Under the pieces are notes generated by a model. The model was not told the DNA's origin, ran no database searches, and worked only from the letters and a program-made list of their open reading frames with translations. A program made the translations under genes and the position numbers. 18,849 bases of DNA from Burkholderiaceae bacterium (GTDB lineage: Bacteria; Pseudomonadota; Gammaproteobacteria; Burkholderiales; Burkholderiaceae), in contig CANBPJ010000023.1 of NCBI GenBank assembly GCA_947371415.1, positions 1 through 18,849 of the forward strand, in the 5' to 3' direction. The first letter of the stretch is position 1, and each line of letters opens with the position of its first letter. Positions 7,514 through 14,324 of this stretch are shown here, piece after piece.

Positions 7514-8563
7514 TTAGGATTTAGCGTTTAAGAAATCTACTACCGTCTGAATAAATAGATCCGGCGCTTCGATGTGCGGGATATGCCCCACATTATCGAA
7601 TGGAACTAATTTAGCATTCGGTATCGTCTGTGCAGCTTTACGGCCTAACTCCGGAAAATTACCCAAAGATTTAACAGCTTCCGGTGGTGCAAAGCGACGG
7701 CCAAAGACGGTACGATCTTTTTGACCAATCACCAATAGTACTGGCATCTTCAATTGTGGCAAATCGCTTACTACCGGCTTCTCTGCAATCATCTGATACG
7801 TTAAAACAGAAGTCTTTGCATAAGCAGGATAGTCTGGACCTTGTTGAACTCGAACATACACCTCAACAAACTGCTCAAAACTAGGTTGCCATACCGGGAA
7901 ATATGACTGCAAGAAACGACGGTAACTAGTTTCAGTTTGCGCCATCTCCAGCTTCAACAGATTGTCATTGGTTTGGGGTGGAATATCTTTGCTATAGTCC
8001 TCAAGACCAAGAGGGTTTTCAAGGACCAGTTTTTGCACCACTTGCGGATACAGGCGCGCAAACCGAATTCCTACCATACCGCCCATGGAGTTTGCAATCA
8101 CAGCAGCCTTGTTAACGCCTAGGGATTTGAGTAATACCTGTGTGTTGCGAGCAAGATCATCAAAGTGATATGCAACATCGGGCTTAGAAGACTTTCCAAA
8201 ACCGATTTGATCAGGAGCAATGATTCGATAACCTGCAGCAGTTAAACCAGCAATCGTAGGCGCCCAATAGTCACTGGAAAAGTTCTTCCCATGAAACAGA
8301 ACCACTACACCCTTCTGCTTGCCGACTGCTGGCACGTCCATATAAACCATGGTCGCTGGCTGACCTTGCAGACTAGTCTTAAATTCCTTGGTGGAATAAG
8401 GGTAAGGCCAAGCACTTAAACGAAGGTCCAATGGACCGGCATTAGCGTAACGACTCGGTGTTGGGGCTTCAGTCTTGGCTTGATCAACCGAAGTACAGGC
8501 GGTTAATACAGCACCGCCAATACAAATCACTGTCAAAGCTGTTGTCAGCGTTCTTAAGTTCAT
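7514..8563 (-). CDS. Alpha/beta-hydrolase fold lipoprotein
   Basis: Exported serine hydrolase of 349 residues. A lipoprotein signal with lipobox LTAC (Cys23) is followed by a linker to about residue 45, then an alpha/beta-hydrolase domain. Landmarks are the oxyanion 'LFHGKN' (about 89-94), 'IIAPDQIGFGKSSKP' (about 114-128) and the nucleophile elbow 'IANSMGGM' (Ser159). The acid is in 'GQKDRTVFG' (Asp283) and the histidine in 'NVGHIPHIEAP' (His327). The elbow has Ala-Asn-Ser-Met-Gly instead of Gly-x-Ser-x-Gly, a tolerated substitution. The fold suits hydrolysis of esters, lactones or similar compounds in the envelope; the substrate is unknown. The start at ATG 8563 is chosen because AAGGG lies seven bases before it. 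The GTG at 8569 is too close to that site. Confidence 0.88.
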   Translation of the reverse strand: MNLRTLTTALTVICIGGAVLTACTSVDQAKTEAPTPSRYANAGPLDLRLSAWPYPYSTKEFKTSLQGQPATMVYMDVPAVGKQKGVVVLFHGKNFSSDYWAPTIAGLTAAGYRIIAPDQIGFGKSSKPDVAYHFDDLARNTQVLLKSLGVNKAAVIANSMGGMVGIRFARLYPQVVQKLVLENPLGLEDYSKDIPPQTNDNLLKLEMAQTETSYRRFLQSYFPVWQPSFEQFVEVYVRVQQGPDYPAYAKTSVLTYQMIAEKPVVSDLPQLKMPVLLVIGQKDRTVFGRRFAPPEAVKSLGNFPELGRKAAQTIPNAKLVPFDNVGHIPHIEAPDLFIQTVVDFLNAKS

Positions 8564-8625
8564 CCCCACACCCTTGCCCCTATTAACTGCTTTTTATTTT
8601 TATGTGAATCGATTAATTGCAGTAT

Positions 8626-9318
8626 TTAAATGATCTTGATTTTGAGTGGCGTTAAGCCTTCAACCATTCCCTCAAGTACATCACCCTTTTTCACGGGACC
8701 AACACCTGCAGGCGTGCCTGACATAATCAAATCACCTGGCTCCAGCGTGAACAGGGTCGAGAGATAAGCGATCGTATCGGGAACGTTCCAAATCAACTGA
8801 TTCAAGTCACCCTCTTGACGCACTTCACCGTTCACCAATAAAGCAACCTTACCTTTATTTGGATGACCGTACTGAGCAGCAGGCGTGATAGCGGCACAAG
8901 GAGCGGATTGATCAAATGCTTTTCCGGTATCCCAAGGGCGGCCCATTTTCTTCGCTTCGCCCTGTAGATCGCGGCGAGTCATATCCAAACCAACGCCATA
9001 ACCATAGACGTGCTCAAGCGCTTTATCAGCAGCAATATTGGCGCCACCTTTACCGATGGCAACGACCATCTCAATCTCGTGATGCACATCATTGGAAAGG
9101 TTAGGATATGCCATATCTTTACCATCTGTCACGATCGAGTTCGCTGGCTTCATGAAGAAAAAAGGCGGCTCACGATCAGGGTCATGGCCCATCTCGCGTG
9201 CATGATCAGCATAGTTACGGCCGACGCAATAAATGCGATTCACAGCAAAACGACGGGTATCACCCACCACAGGAAGTGAAGGAACGATCGGTGGATCGAT
9301 AACGTATGCAGTGCTCAT
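8626..9318 (-). CDS. Fumarylacetoacetate hydrolase family protein (fumarylpyruvate hydrolase-like)
   Basis: Cytoplasmic metal-dependent hydrolase or decarboxylase of 230 residues. It carries the FAH signature 'RIYCVGRNYADHAREMG' (about 28-44), the metal ligands Glu81 and Glu83 in 'HHEIEMVVAIGKGG', and Asp112 in 'GYGVGLDMTRRDLQ'. 'GRPWDTGKAFDQSAP' and 'IMSGTPAGVGPVKKGD' follow. The order and length resemble NagK, which cleaves fumarylpyruvate at the end of the gentisate pathway. The same fold also covers acylpyruvases, oxaloacetate decarboxylases and oxaloacetate tautomerases, and no gentisate genes are in the window. The start is supported by AAAGG six bases before the ATG. The neighbouring hydrolase lipoprotein is 62 bases downstream on the same strand. 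Confidence 0.9.
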   Translation of the reverse strand: MSTAYVIDPPIVPSLPVVGDTRRFAVNRIYCVGRNYADHAREMGHDPDREPPFFFMKPANSIVTDGKDMAYPNLSNDVHHEIEMVVAIGKGGANIAADKALEHVYGYGVGLDMTRRDLQGEAKKMGRPWDTGKAFDQSAPCAAITPAAQYGHPNKGKVALLVNGEVRQEGDLNQLIWNVPDTIAYLSTLFTLEPGDLIMSGTPAGVGPVKKGDVLEGMVEGLTPLKIKII

Positions 9319-9373
9319 GAATAACCTTTCTAATGAGAGTCTAGTTTTTTAATAAATATTAAGTAAATTAATT

Positions 9374-9398
9374 ATGACATCACTTGAGCGGATGTCAT
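9374..9398 (-). terminator. Hairpin overlapping the stop codon of the SemiSWEET gene
   Basis: A perfect 8-bp inverted repeat, ATGACATC (9374-9381) / GATGTCAT (9391-9398), has a nine-base loop. On the minus strand the first arm contains the TGA stop of the SemiSWEET gene. It is followed by an AT-rich tract without a solid T-run. It is probably a weak terminator or 3'-end stabiliser that separates this gene from the FAH gene. Confidence 0.5.
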
Positions 9399-9670
9399 CT
9401 TGGATTGGCGGTACGGAGTTTCAGCGCGAGGATGCTCAGTGCCAAGGCAAAGGTCATGGCATTCGCCAAAATCAGAGGCCACTTTTCAATAATGAGACCA
9501 TAGATAAGCCATAAACCCACACCCGCAGTAAATAAGCTATACATTCCTACTGAAATCCCCGAGAGGTCTCGGGTGCGCCACGATTGAATCGCCTGAGGCA
9601 GAAAAGCTATCGTCGTCAGAAAGGCGGCGCAATACCCAATGATCTCAATTTGATGCGGCTGCAGATTCAT
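9395..9670 (-). CDS. SemiSWEET family sugar transporter
   Basis: Tiny inner-membrane transporter of 91 residues with three helices (about 8-26, 38-58, 64-84), the bacterial half-unit of eukaryotic SWEETs that works as a dimer. The PQ-loop is clear in 'LTTIAFLPQAIQSWRTRDLSGIS' (Pro25-Gln26). 'FTAGVGLWLIYGLIIEKWPLILANA' carries the helix 2-3 turn, with the Asn seen in family binding pockets. SemiSWEETs pass mono- or disaccharides down a gradient without energy coupling; the substrate here is unknown. The gene lies 28 bases downstream of the cytochrome c gene on the same strand and has no clear Shine-Dalgarno. Confidence 0.92.
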   Translation of the reverse strand: MNLQPHQIEIIGYCAAFLTTIAFLPQAIQSWRTRDLSGISVGMYSLFTAGVGLWLIYGLIIEKWPLILANAMTFALALSILALKLRTANPR

Positions 9671-9698
9671 TGGGCGCTATGCGTATTAACTATTAGGA

Positions 9699-10091
9699 TT
9701 ATTGCTTTTGATTTAAGCCTGCTTTACGCGCCTCAATTTCTTTATTGATAGCCGCAAGCATTTTTGCATCGGGTGACTTCCAGTTGCCGCCGGCCTTATT
9801 AGCCATATAAGCAACCGCATCTGAGAAACCTTCGATACTGAGATTGGGATTACCACCCTTTGGCGGCATAGCCCGAACACCAACATAAGCATGTGCGGTT
9901 AAGACAACCTGCCCTTCAGCAATTAAGGGCGCCCACTTTGCCTTATCACCAAACTTAGGCGCATTTAAAACACCGGCACCATGACAGGCTGCGCAAACTT
10001 GTTTATAGGTATTCTCGCCAGGTTCAGCAAATGCACTAAAGCTAACCGTAAAAGCAGCGGCAAGAATCATGGGGCGGAGGGATAGCTTCAT
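9699..10091 (-). CDS. Periplasmic monohaem cytochrome c (c5-like)
   Basis: Soluble electron carrier of 130 residues. A signal peptide (about 1-22, ending AFA) precedes one haem-binding site 'CAACH' (residues 33-37). The distal ligand is probably Met75 in 'GVRAMPPKGGNPNLS', and 'DAVAYMANKAGGNW' is the C-terminal helix of class I cytochromes. The 'MPPKGG' pattern is typical of cytochrome c5/c555-type proteins in betaproteobacteria. It should shuttle electrons to a terminal oxidase or from a periplasmic dehydrogenase. A Lys/Ala-rich tail follows the haem domain. It lies 75 bases downstream of feoB on the same strand, but its upstream region carries a large palindrome, so it probably has its own regulated promoter. 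Confidence 0.93.
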   Translation of the reverse strand: MKLSLRPMILAAAFTVSFSAFAEPGENTYKQVCAACHGAGVLNAPKFGDKAKWAPLIAEGQVVLTAHAYVGVRAMPPKGGNPNLSIEGFSDAVAYMANKAGGNWKSPDAKMLAAINKEIEARKAGLNQKQ

Positions 10092-10106
10092 ATGGATACC
10101 AATCGA

Positions 10107-10131
10107 TAATGAATTGTCATTAATGACAATT
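10107..10131. promoter_or_regulatory. Overlapping palindromes upstream of the cytochrome c gene (candidate operator)
   Basis: A perfect 20-bp palindrome, AATTGTCATTAATGACAATT (10112-10131), overlaps a second inverted repeat, TAATGA-ATTG-TCATTA (10107-10122). Both lie 16-40 bases upstream of the cytochrome start codon, where a promoter operator is expected. The first also fits an 8-bp stem with a TTAA loop, but no T-run follows. The second resembles half of a Fur box with an extra central base, which weakens that reading. The regulator is unknown. Confidence 0.5.
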
Positions 10132-10166
10132 TATCTCAATTTGCAAATGGGCGCTATCAATAAGTC

Positions 10167-12080
10167 CTAAGCCAAACCAAAATAGCTTGCCACCCGATAG
10201 GTTATGAAGGCCGCCAGGTAGGCCAAGCCAAAGAGGTAAGTCAGCATGATGACTGGGATCTTCCAGCCACCGGTTTCTCTTTTCACCGCTGCAATTGTTG
10301 ATAAGCACTGTGGGGCAAAGACAAACCAAGCCAGAAGAGACAAGGCCGTTGCCAAACTCCAGCCCTTTGAAATTAAAGGAAGCAACGCATTTGCCGCATC
10401 AACACCCGAGCTGGAAAGAGCGTAAACCGTGGCTAAAGAACTCACGACAACTTCTCGAGCCGCCATACCAGGAACCAAAGCAATACTAATTTGCCAATTA
10501 AAGCCTATGGGCTCAAAAACTACAGCTAAGGCTTTGCCCATCATCCCAGCAATACTGTATTGAATGGGTGAGCCAGTGGCGTTTTCCGGAGGAAGTGGAA
10601 AGCTGGAGAGTGCCCATAGACATACCGTCATGATGAGAATAATTCCACCCACTCGACGCAAGAATATTTCTGCGCGTTGCCACAAACCAATCGCTAAATT
10701 ACCTAAGCGCGGCAAGTGATAACTTGGCAACTCCATCATCAGGGCATTGAGCTGAAATTTTTCGCTGGTAAAGTGCTTTAATATCCAGGCAACCGCCATA
10801 GCTCCCACAATGCCGGCAACGTAGAGCAAGAACAAGACTAGGCCCTGTAAATCTAGGCCCGCCCACAACTTACGCTCAGGAATAAATGCGGAAATCAATA
10901 AAGCATAGACAGGGAGACGCGCCGAGCAAGTCATCATTGGCGCAATCAAGATCGTGACTAAGCGATCGCGCGCATTGGAGATACTGCGCGTTGCCATGAT
11001 GCCGGGAATCGCGCAGGCAAAGCTAGATAAGAGCGGAATAAAGGATCGGCCCGATAGACCAACCCGCCCCATCAAGCGATCTAATAGGTAAGCCGCCCGG
11101 GGAAGGTAGCCGGACTCTTCCAAAATCAGAATGAAGAAATACAGAATCAGAATCTGGGGCAAGAAAATCAATACACCGCCAGCGCCAGCCAGAATGCCAT
11201 CCACCAATAAACTGCGCAACCAGTTATTTGGTAGCAATTGGGTGAGCAAGGCGCCAAGCCAATCCACTCCAGCATCAATCGCCTCCATGGGTAAAGTTGC
11301 CCAGGTAAACACCGCTTGAAAAATGAAGAATAGAACAGCCGCCAAGATGACTGGACCCAATACCGGATGAAGTAATACCGAATCCAAGCGATCACTCAAG
11401 CGATCTAGAATGATTTGATCTAGACCCAAATTCTGCAAAATGCGCTGGACTTGTACATTGTCAGATTCAGTATGGGCTGAATGATCTATGGCTGTTTCAA
11501 GGCCCTCATCTACATCACTAGCGCACAAAGCAGATAAGTTTTTCCAGTCCAGTTGACTGAGATATTGCTTAAGCTCATCAGCGCCATCCGATTGGATGCC
11601 CACGGTAGCAATCACGGGCAACCCCAATGCTTGAGACAAGGCCTGAGCATCCACAGTCAGACCTTGACGCTGAGCTACATCGACCATATTCAATACAACG
11701 ACACAAGGCAATCCAAGGCGTTTTGCAGACAAAACCAAACGCAGATTGCGCCTGAGATTCATGGCATTGAGAACACACAAGACTAGGTCTGGTCGCTTCT
11801 CACCTTGGGCATTGCCATGGAGCACATTGCAGGTTACTCGCTCATCCAAAGAGCGCGGATACAAGCTATAGGCTCCAGGTAAATCCAAGATACGGATCAC
11901 TTTTTCAGATTCAAGTGTTAGGCGCCCTTCTTTTCTTTCAACGGTAACGCCCGAATAATTAGCCACCTTCTGTCGGCTGCCGGTGAGCAAATTAAATAAT
12001 GCTGTTTTGCCGCAGTTGGGGTTTCCCAGCAAAGCCACCAAAGGCTCGCTTGGAAAGAAATGAATCTTCGCTTCAGACAT
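10167..12080 (-). CDS. feoB: Ferrous iron transport protein B (FeoB)
   Basis: GTP-dependent Fe2+ importer of the inner membrane, 637 residues, shorter than the roughly 770-residue E. coli protein. The N-terminal G domain shows G1 'GNPNCGKT' (19-26), G2 Thr46 in 'NYSGVTVERKEG', G3 'DLPG' (66-69) and G4 'NMVD' (131-134). The membrane domain begins at about residue 235. It contains the two gate blocks with conserved cysteines, 'SSFACAIPGIMATRSI' and 'APMMTCSARLPVYALL', and a later 'FAPQCLSTIAAVKRETGGW'. Much of the guanine-dissociation-inhibitor helical region and the C-terminal cytoplasmic tail of longer FeoBs appear reduced. It starts two bases after the feoA stop codon, so translation is coupled. 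Iron regulation is expected from the Fur box before feoA. Confidence 0.97.
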   Translation of the reverse strand: MSEAKIHFFPSEPLVALLGNPNCGKTALFNLLTGSRQKVANYSGVTVERKEGRLTLESEKVIRILDLPGAYSLYPRSLDERVTCNVLHGNAQGEKRPDLVLCVLNAMNLRRNLRLVLSAKRLGLPCVVVLNMVDVAQRQGLTVDAQALSQALGLPVIATVGIQSDGADELKQYLSQLDWKNLSALCASDVDEGLETAIDHSAHTESDNVQVQRILQNLGLDQIILDRLSDRLDSVLLHPVLGPVILAAVLFFIFQAVFTWATLPMEAIDAGVDWLGALLTQLLPNNWLRSLLVDGILAGAGGVLIFLPQILILYFFILILEESGYLPRAAYLLDRLMGRVGLSGRSFIPLLSSFACAIPGIMATRSISNARDRLVTILIAPMMTCSARLPVYALLISAFIPERKLWAGLDLQGLVLFLLYVAGIVGAMAVAWILKHFTSEKFQLNALMMELPSYHLPRLGNLAIGLWQRAEIFLRRVGGIILIMTVCLWALSSFPLPPENATGSPIQYSIAGMMGKALAVVFEPIGFNWQISIALVPGMAAREVVVSSLATVYALSSSGVDAANALLPLISKGWSLATALSLLAWFVFAPQCLSTIAAVKRETGGWKIPVIMLTYLFGLAYLAAFITYRVASYFGLA

Positions 12081-12082
12081 GC

Positions 12083-12322
12083 TTAAAGTGTTTCCACCTC
12101 AACCATCCGGGCCTCGGATTCTCGCAAGGCAAAGGTGGATGATCCGACTCTGATCAAAATTGGGCCTTGACCCAACAACCCTTTTCGTAAAACCTCTACC
12201 TGTTCACCAGGTAAAAAGCCAATATCCTCGAGCTGACCACGAATGTCCTCCTGCTGATTGTCTGTGTTGGCTATCTTGCTGACGCGAGCCCTAACACCCG
12301 GAAGGATTTCTTCAAGATTCAT
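12083..12322 (-). CDS. feoA: Ferrous iron transport protein A (FeoA)
   Basis: Small cytoplasmic SH3-like partner of FeoB, 79 residues. Family features are 'LEEILPGVRARVSKI', 'QLEDIGFLPGEQVEVLRKG' (about 30-48), 'GPILIRVGSSTFALRESEARMVEV' at the C terminus. FeoA binds FeoB and is needed for efficient ferrous iron uptake. The reading frame stays open far upstream (to 12598), but that extension runs through the Fur box and into modA and is not FeoA-like. The ATG at 12322 is therefore the start. No Shine-Dalgarno precedes it, and a -10 box lies only ten bases upstream, so the mRNA may be leaderless. feoB follows after two bases. Confidence 0.93.
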   Translation of the reverse strand: MNLEEILPGVRARVSKIANTDNQQEDIRGQLEDIGFLPGEQVEVLRKGLLGQGPILIRVGSSTFALRESEARMVEVETL

Positions 12323-12331
12323 AATTGAGTC

Positions 12332-12365
12332 ATTATATCCCCACATGAGAATGACTATCATTCTC
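12332..12365 (-). promoter_or_regulatory. Fur box and promoter of feoAB
   Basis: GAGAATGACTATCATTCTC (12347-12365 on the plus strand) is an 8-3-8 perfect inverted repeat that differs at few positions from the Fur consensus GATAATGATAATCATTATC. On the minus strand a consensus -10 TATAAT occupies 12332-12337. A -35-like ATGATA (12356-12361, 18-base spacer) lies inside the Fur box. Fe2+-Fur bound here would block RNA polymerase, so feoAB should be iron-repressed. The predicted transcription start is within a few bases of the feoA ATG. Confidence 0.88.
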
Positions 12366-12446
12366 CGAAAATAGGATTTAGAGCTCAATAATGGCCCATT
12401 TGAGCGGCAACAGTAATGATTTAAAACAAAAAAAAGGGGGCAAGTA

Positions 12447-13214
12447 CTACCGAGGGACAGAGTACCCGTTACGAACAAGTACCTGCTTAGCAGCGGCGCC
12501 TTGCAGATAATCATAAAGTGCAATGGCAGAAGGTGCTGGGTCCCGCCTGAGAACCATGCGCTGCTGAATAGGCGCATATAAATCATCCGGTAAGGCAATA
12601 TATTGAATGGTTGAGGCCAGCTCCGAAGACTTGGCTAATGATAGAGCTGTAATACCAACCTTGACAGCTCCGCTACTCACGTAAACAGTCGCAATGGAAA
12701 TATTTTCAGCGTATATCAATCTCTCCTGTAACTCAGCCCACATCTTGATCGCTTGAAGATACTGAACAGAGGCTCTGCCATAAGGCGCTAAATCAGGATT
12801 GGCGATCGCGATCTTCCCCGAGCCTCTGAGTACAGCTTTGAGGATCTCTGGGTCAGAACTTAAAACCAGACCAGCAGCAGAATTCGTAATGAGCGCTAAA
12901 TGCCCAATCGCATAAACTGCGCCACGATCACGAGTCAGACCTGCCTCAACCAATCGTAAGGGATAGGACTCGTCTGCAGCAATGAATAAATCATATGGCG
13001 CACCTTGCTTCATTTGGCTAGCAAGGTTGCCAGAAGATCCATAAACAATCCGAATGCTTTTGCTTTGCGGATGAACCTGCCTGAAGCCCTTATAGATCTC
13101 CTCAAATGCCGGCTTGAGATTACTTGCCACAGCAATGGTTACAGGCTGCGCATAAGAAAGGGAGGCCAGAACACTGCAGACCAGCAATCCTAATAGGCGG
13201 ATACTTTTCTTCAT
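12447..13214 (-). CDS. modA: Molybdate ABC transporter substrate-binding protein (ModA)
   Basis: Periplasmic molybdate/tungstate-binding protein of 255 residues. A signal peptide (about 1-22, ending SYA) is followed by 'VTIAVASNLKPAFEEI' (Ser31 region) and 'IVYGSSGNLASQMKQGAPYDLFIAADE' (about 57-82), the oxyanion-binding segments of ModA. 'GKIAIANPDLAPYGRASVQYL' and 'VYVSSGAVKVGITALSLA' complete the fold. The start is ATG 13214. An in-frame TTG at 13241 would overlap the preceding gene and spoil the signal peptide. It begins ten bases after the stop of the PBP-domain regulator and is probably co-transcribed with it. No modB or modC follows: the next gene downstream is feoA with its own Fur-controlled promoter. 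Confidence 0.93.
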   Translation of the reverse strand: MKKSIRLLGLLVCSVLASLSYAQPVTIAVASNLKPAFEEIYKGFRQVHPQSKSIRIVYGSSGNLASQMKQGAPYDLFIAADESYPLRLVEAGLTRDRGAVYAIGHLALITNSAAGLVLSSDPEILKAVLRGSGKIAIANPDLAPYGRASVQYLQAIKMWAELQERLIYAENISIATVYVSSGAVKVGITALSLAKSSELASTIQYIALPDDLYAPIQQRMVLRRDPAPSAIALYDYLQGAAAKQVLVRNGYSVPR

Positions 13215-13224
13215 AGAGATGAGT

Positions 13225-14250
13225 TTATAGCCAGCCAGCAATCTGCTTCTTTAGACCAATCGATTTATAGCCCGGGGTCTCACCTGAGAGCGCGCGAATT
13301 TTCCGAATAAGCTTAGCAAGCTCTTTATTGACACTCAATTCTTCACCCATGGCCAAGAAAAATATTTCATCTTTTAGTTGAATAAAGTCTAAGCCATTTT
13401 CGAGGGCCACACTTTTAACGCCCATACCTACATCCGCCTTCTTGGCAAGAATGGACATAGCGATCGCGGAGTGCGTAAACTCTTCGTTCTCATAGCCTTT
13501 AATACCATTGGAAGCAATGGCCTCTTTACTCAAAAGCGTATCCAATAGCAGTCGAGTTCCAGAACCCTTTTGCCGATTGATAAAACGAATCTTAGAACGC
13601 AATAGGTCTTTAGGCGAGGTGATGTTGTGGGGATTGCCTTTAGCCACCATGAATCCTTGAACTCGCTTCATCACTGGAAAAATTTGCATACCCTCGTTTT
13701 GCAAACGCTTTGAAATGACTTGGGAACTCTGCGGGTCAGACACATGAAAACCCGCAATATCGACTTCATAATTGAGTAGCCGCTCTAAGGCCTCGCCCGA
13801 TCCCGCGGTAATTAGCTCGAAACCACCTATATTAATCACTGCTTTTTGAATAATCGGATCACTGCTGCTAGCAAATCGCCACTGTTTTTTTGCCTTGACT
13901 CTAAATTGAGCGAAGCCCTCTTCTAAGTGAGATAGGCTGGTCTGGCCCAAACGCATTGTCTTTTGATCAAAATCATCCGTAAATTGAATCAAGTATTTAG
14001 CGTATTCAGATAGCTGGGATCCATGCCCCCTCACCCTGTCCATAAGCTTAAATCCCAAGGCCCGCTCAACATCATTGAGTTTTTGCCAAACATTTCTATA
14101 AGAGAGACCCATCTTTTTACAAGCGGACATTAAAGTTTTGCCATGCTCAATATCTTTTAACAGGCTAGTTAGCCACACCAAGTCGACAACATCCGGGTCT
14201 TTTGCATTCTTGCTACCAAAAACGAGGGTGGGCCGTATCTGAATTCTCAT
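13225..14250 (-). CDS. ModE-type HTH regulator fused to a PBP-like sensor domain
   Basis: Predicted DNA-binding sensor of 341 residues with two parts. Residues about 20-95 form a LysR/ModE-like winged helix ('GKTLMSACKKMGLSYRNVWQKLNDVERALGFKLMDRVRG', wing 'GHGSQLSEYAKYLIQF'). From about 122 onward there is a periplasmic-binding-protein-like domain without a signal peptide, including 'ELITAGSGEALERLL', 'VQGFMVAKGNPHNI' and 'RFINRQKGSGTR' (GSGTR at about 229-233), as in the PBP_like family (PF12727, from memory). Proteins of this layout sense molybdate, tungstate or molybdopterin-related ligands. It is read leftwards with modA, divergently from tupA, so it probably controls both arms. ATG 14250 lies within an AT-rich region without a Shine-Dalgarno. 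The architecture is clear; the ligand is inference. Confidence 0.87.
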   Translation of the reverse strand: MRIQIRPTLVFGSKNAKDPDVVDLVWLTSLLKDIEHGKTLMSACKKMGLSYRNVWQKLNDVERALGFKLMDRVRGHGSQLSEYAKYLIQFTDDFDQKTMRLGQTSLSHLEEGFAQFRVKAKKQWRFASSSDPIIQKAVINIGGFELITAGSGEALERLLNYEVDIAGFHVSDPQSSQVISKRLQNEGMQIFPVMKRVQGFMVAKGNPHNITSPKDLLRSKIRFINRQKGSGTRLLLDTLLSKEAIASNGIKGYENEEFTHSAIAMSILAKKADVGMGVKSVALENGLDFIQLKDEIFFLAMGEELSVNKELAKLIRKIRALSGETPGYKSIGLKKQIAGWL

Positions 14251-14285
14251 ATGTATTTTTTTGCATATTCATGTTTTGTAATATG
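14248..14285. promoter_or_regulatory. Divergent promoter region with repeated CATAT/ATATG half-sites
   Basis: Three AT-rich half-sites lie at nearly regular spacing: CATATG (14248-14253), CATATT (14264-14269) and AATATG (14280-14285). The last two form a perfect 6-bp inverted repeat with a ten-base spacer, 16 bases centre to centre. TAATAT (14279-14284) could be the tupA -10 box. The first site overlaps the regulator's own start codon. This is a good candidate operator for the adjacent regulator. Confidence 0.5.
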
Positions 14286-14324
14286 TCAGATCTTAACCGA
14301 ACACCCTTAAGGAAGCGAACTCAG

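Noticed and set aside
10107..10131. feoB terminator reading of the palindrome
   Set aside because: No T-run follows the hairpin on the minus strand, and it sits in the cytochrome promoter position.
12428..12435. A-run after modA as a terminator T-run on the minus strand
   Set aside because: The preceding sequence forms only a weak, interrupted stem (GTACT/AGTAC), so a rho-independent terminator could not be supported.
12323..12598. N-terminal extension of FeoA
   Set aside because: The frame is open but runs through the Fur box and promoter and into modA; the encoded residues do not resemble any FeoA.
14202..14324. N-terminal extension of TupA
   Set aside because: It overlaps the divergent regulator gene; the signal peptide and a good AAGGAAG site place the start at 14325.
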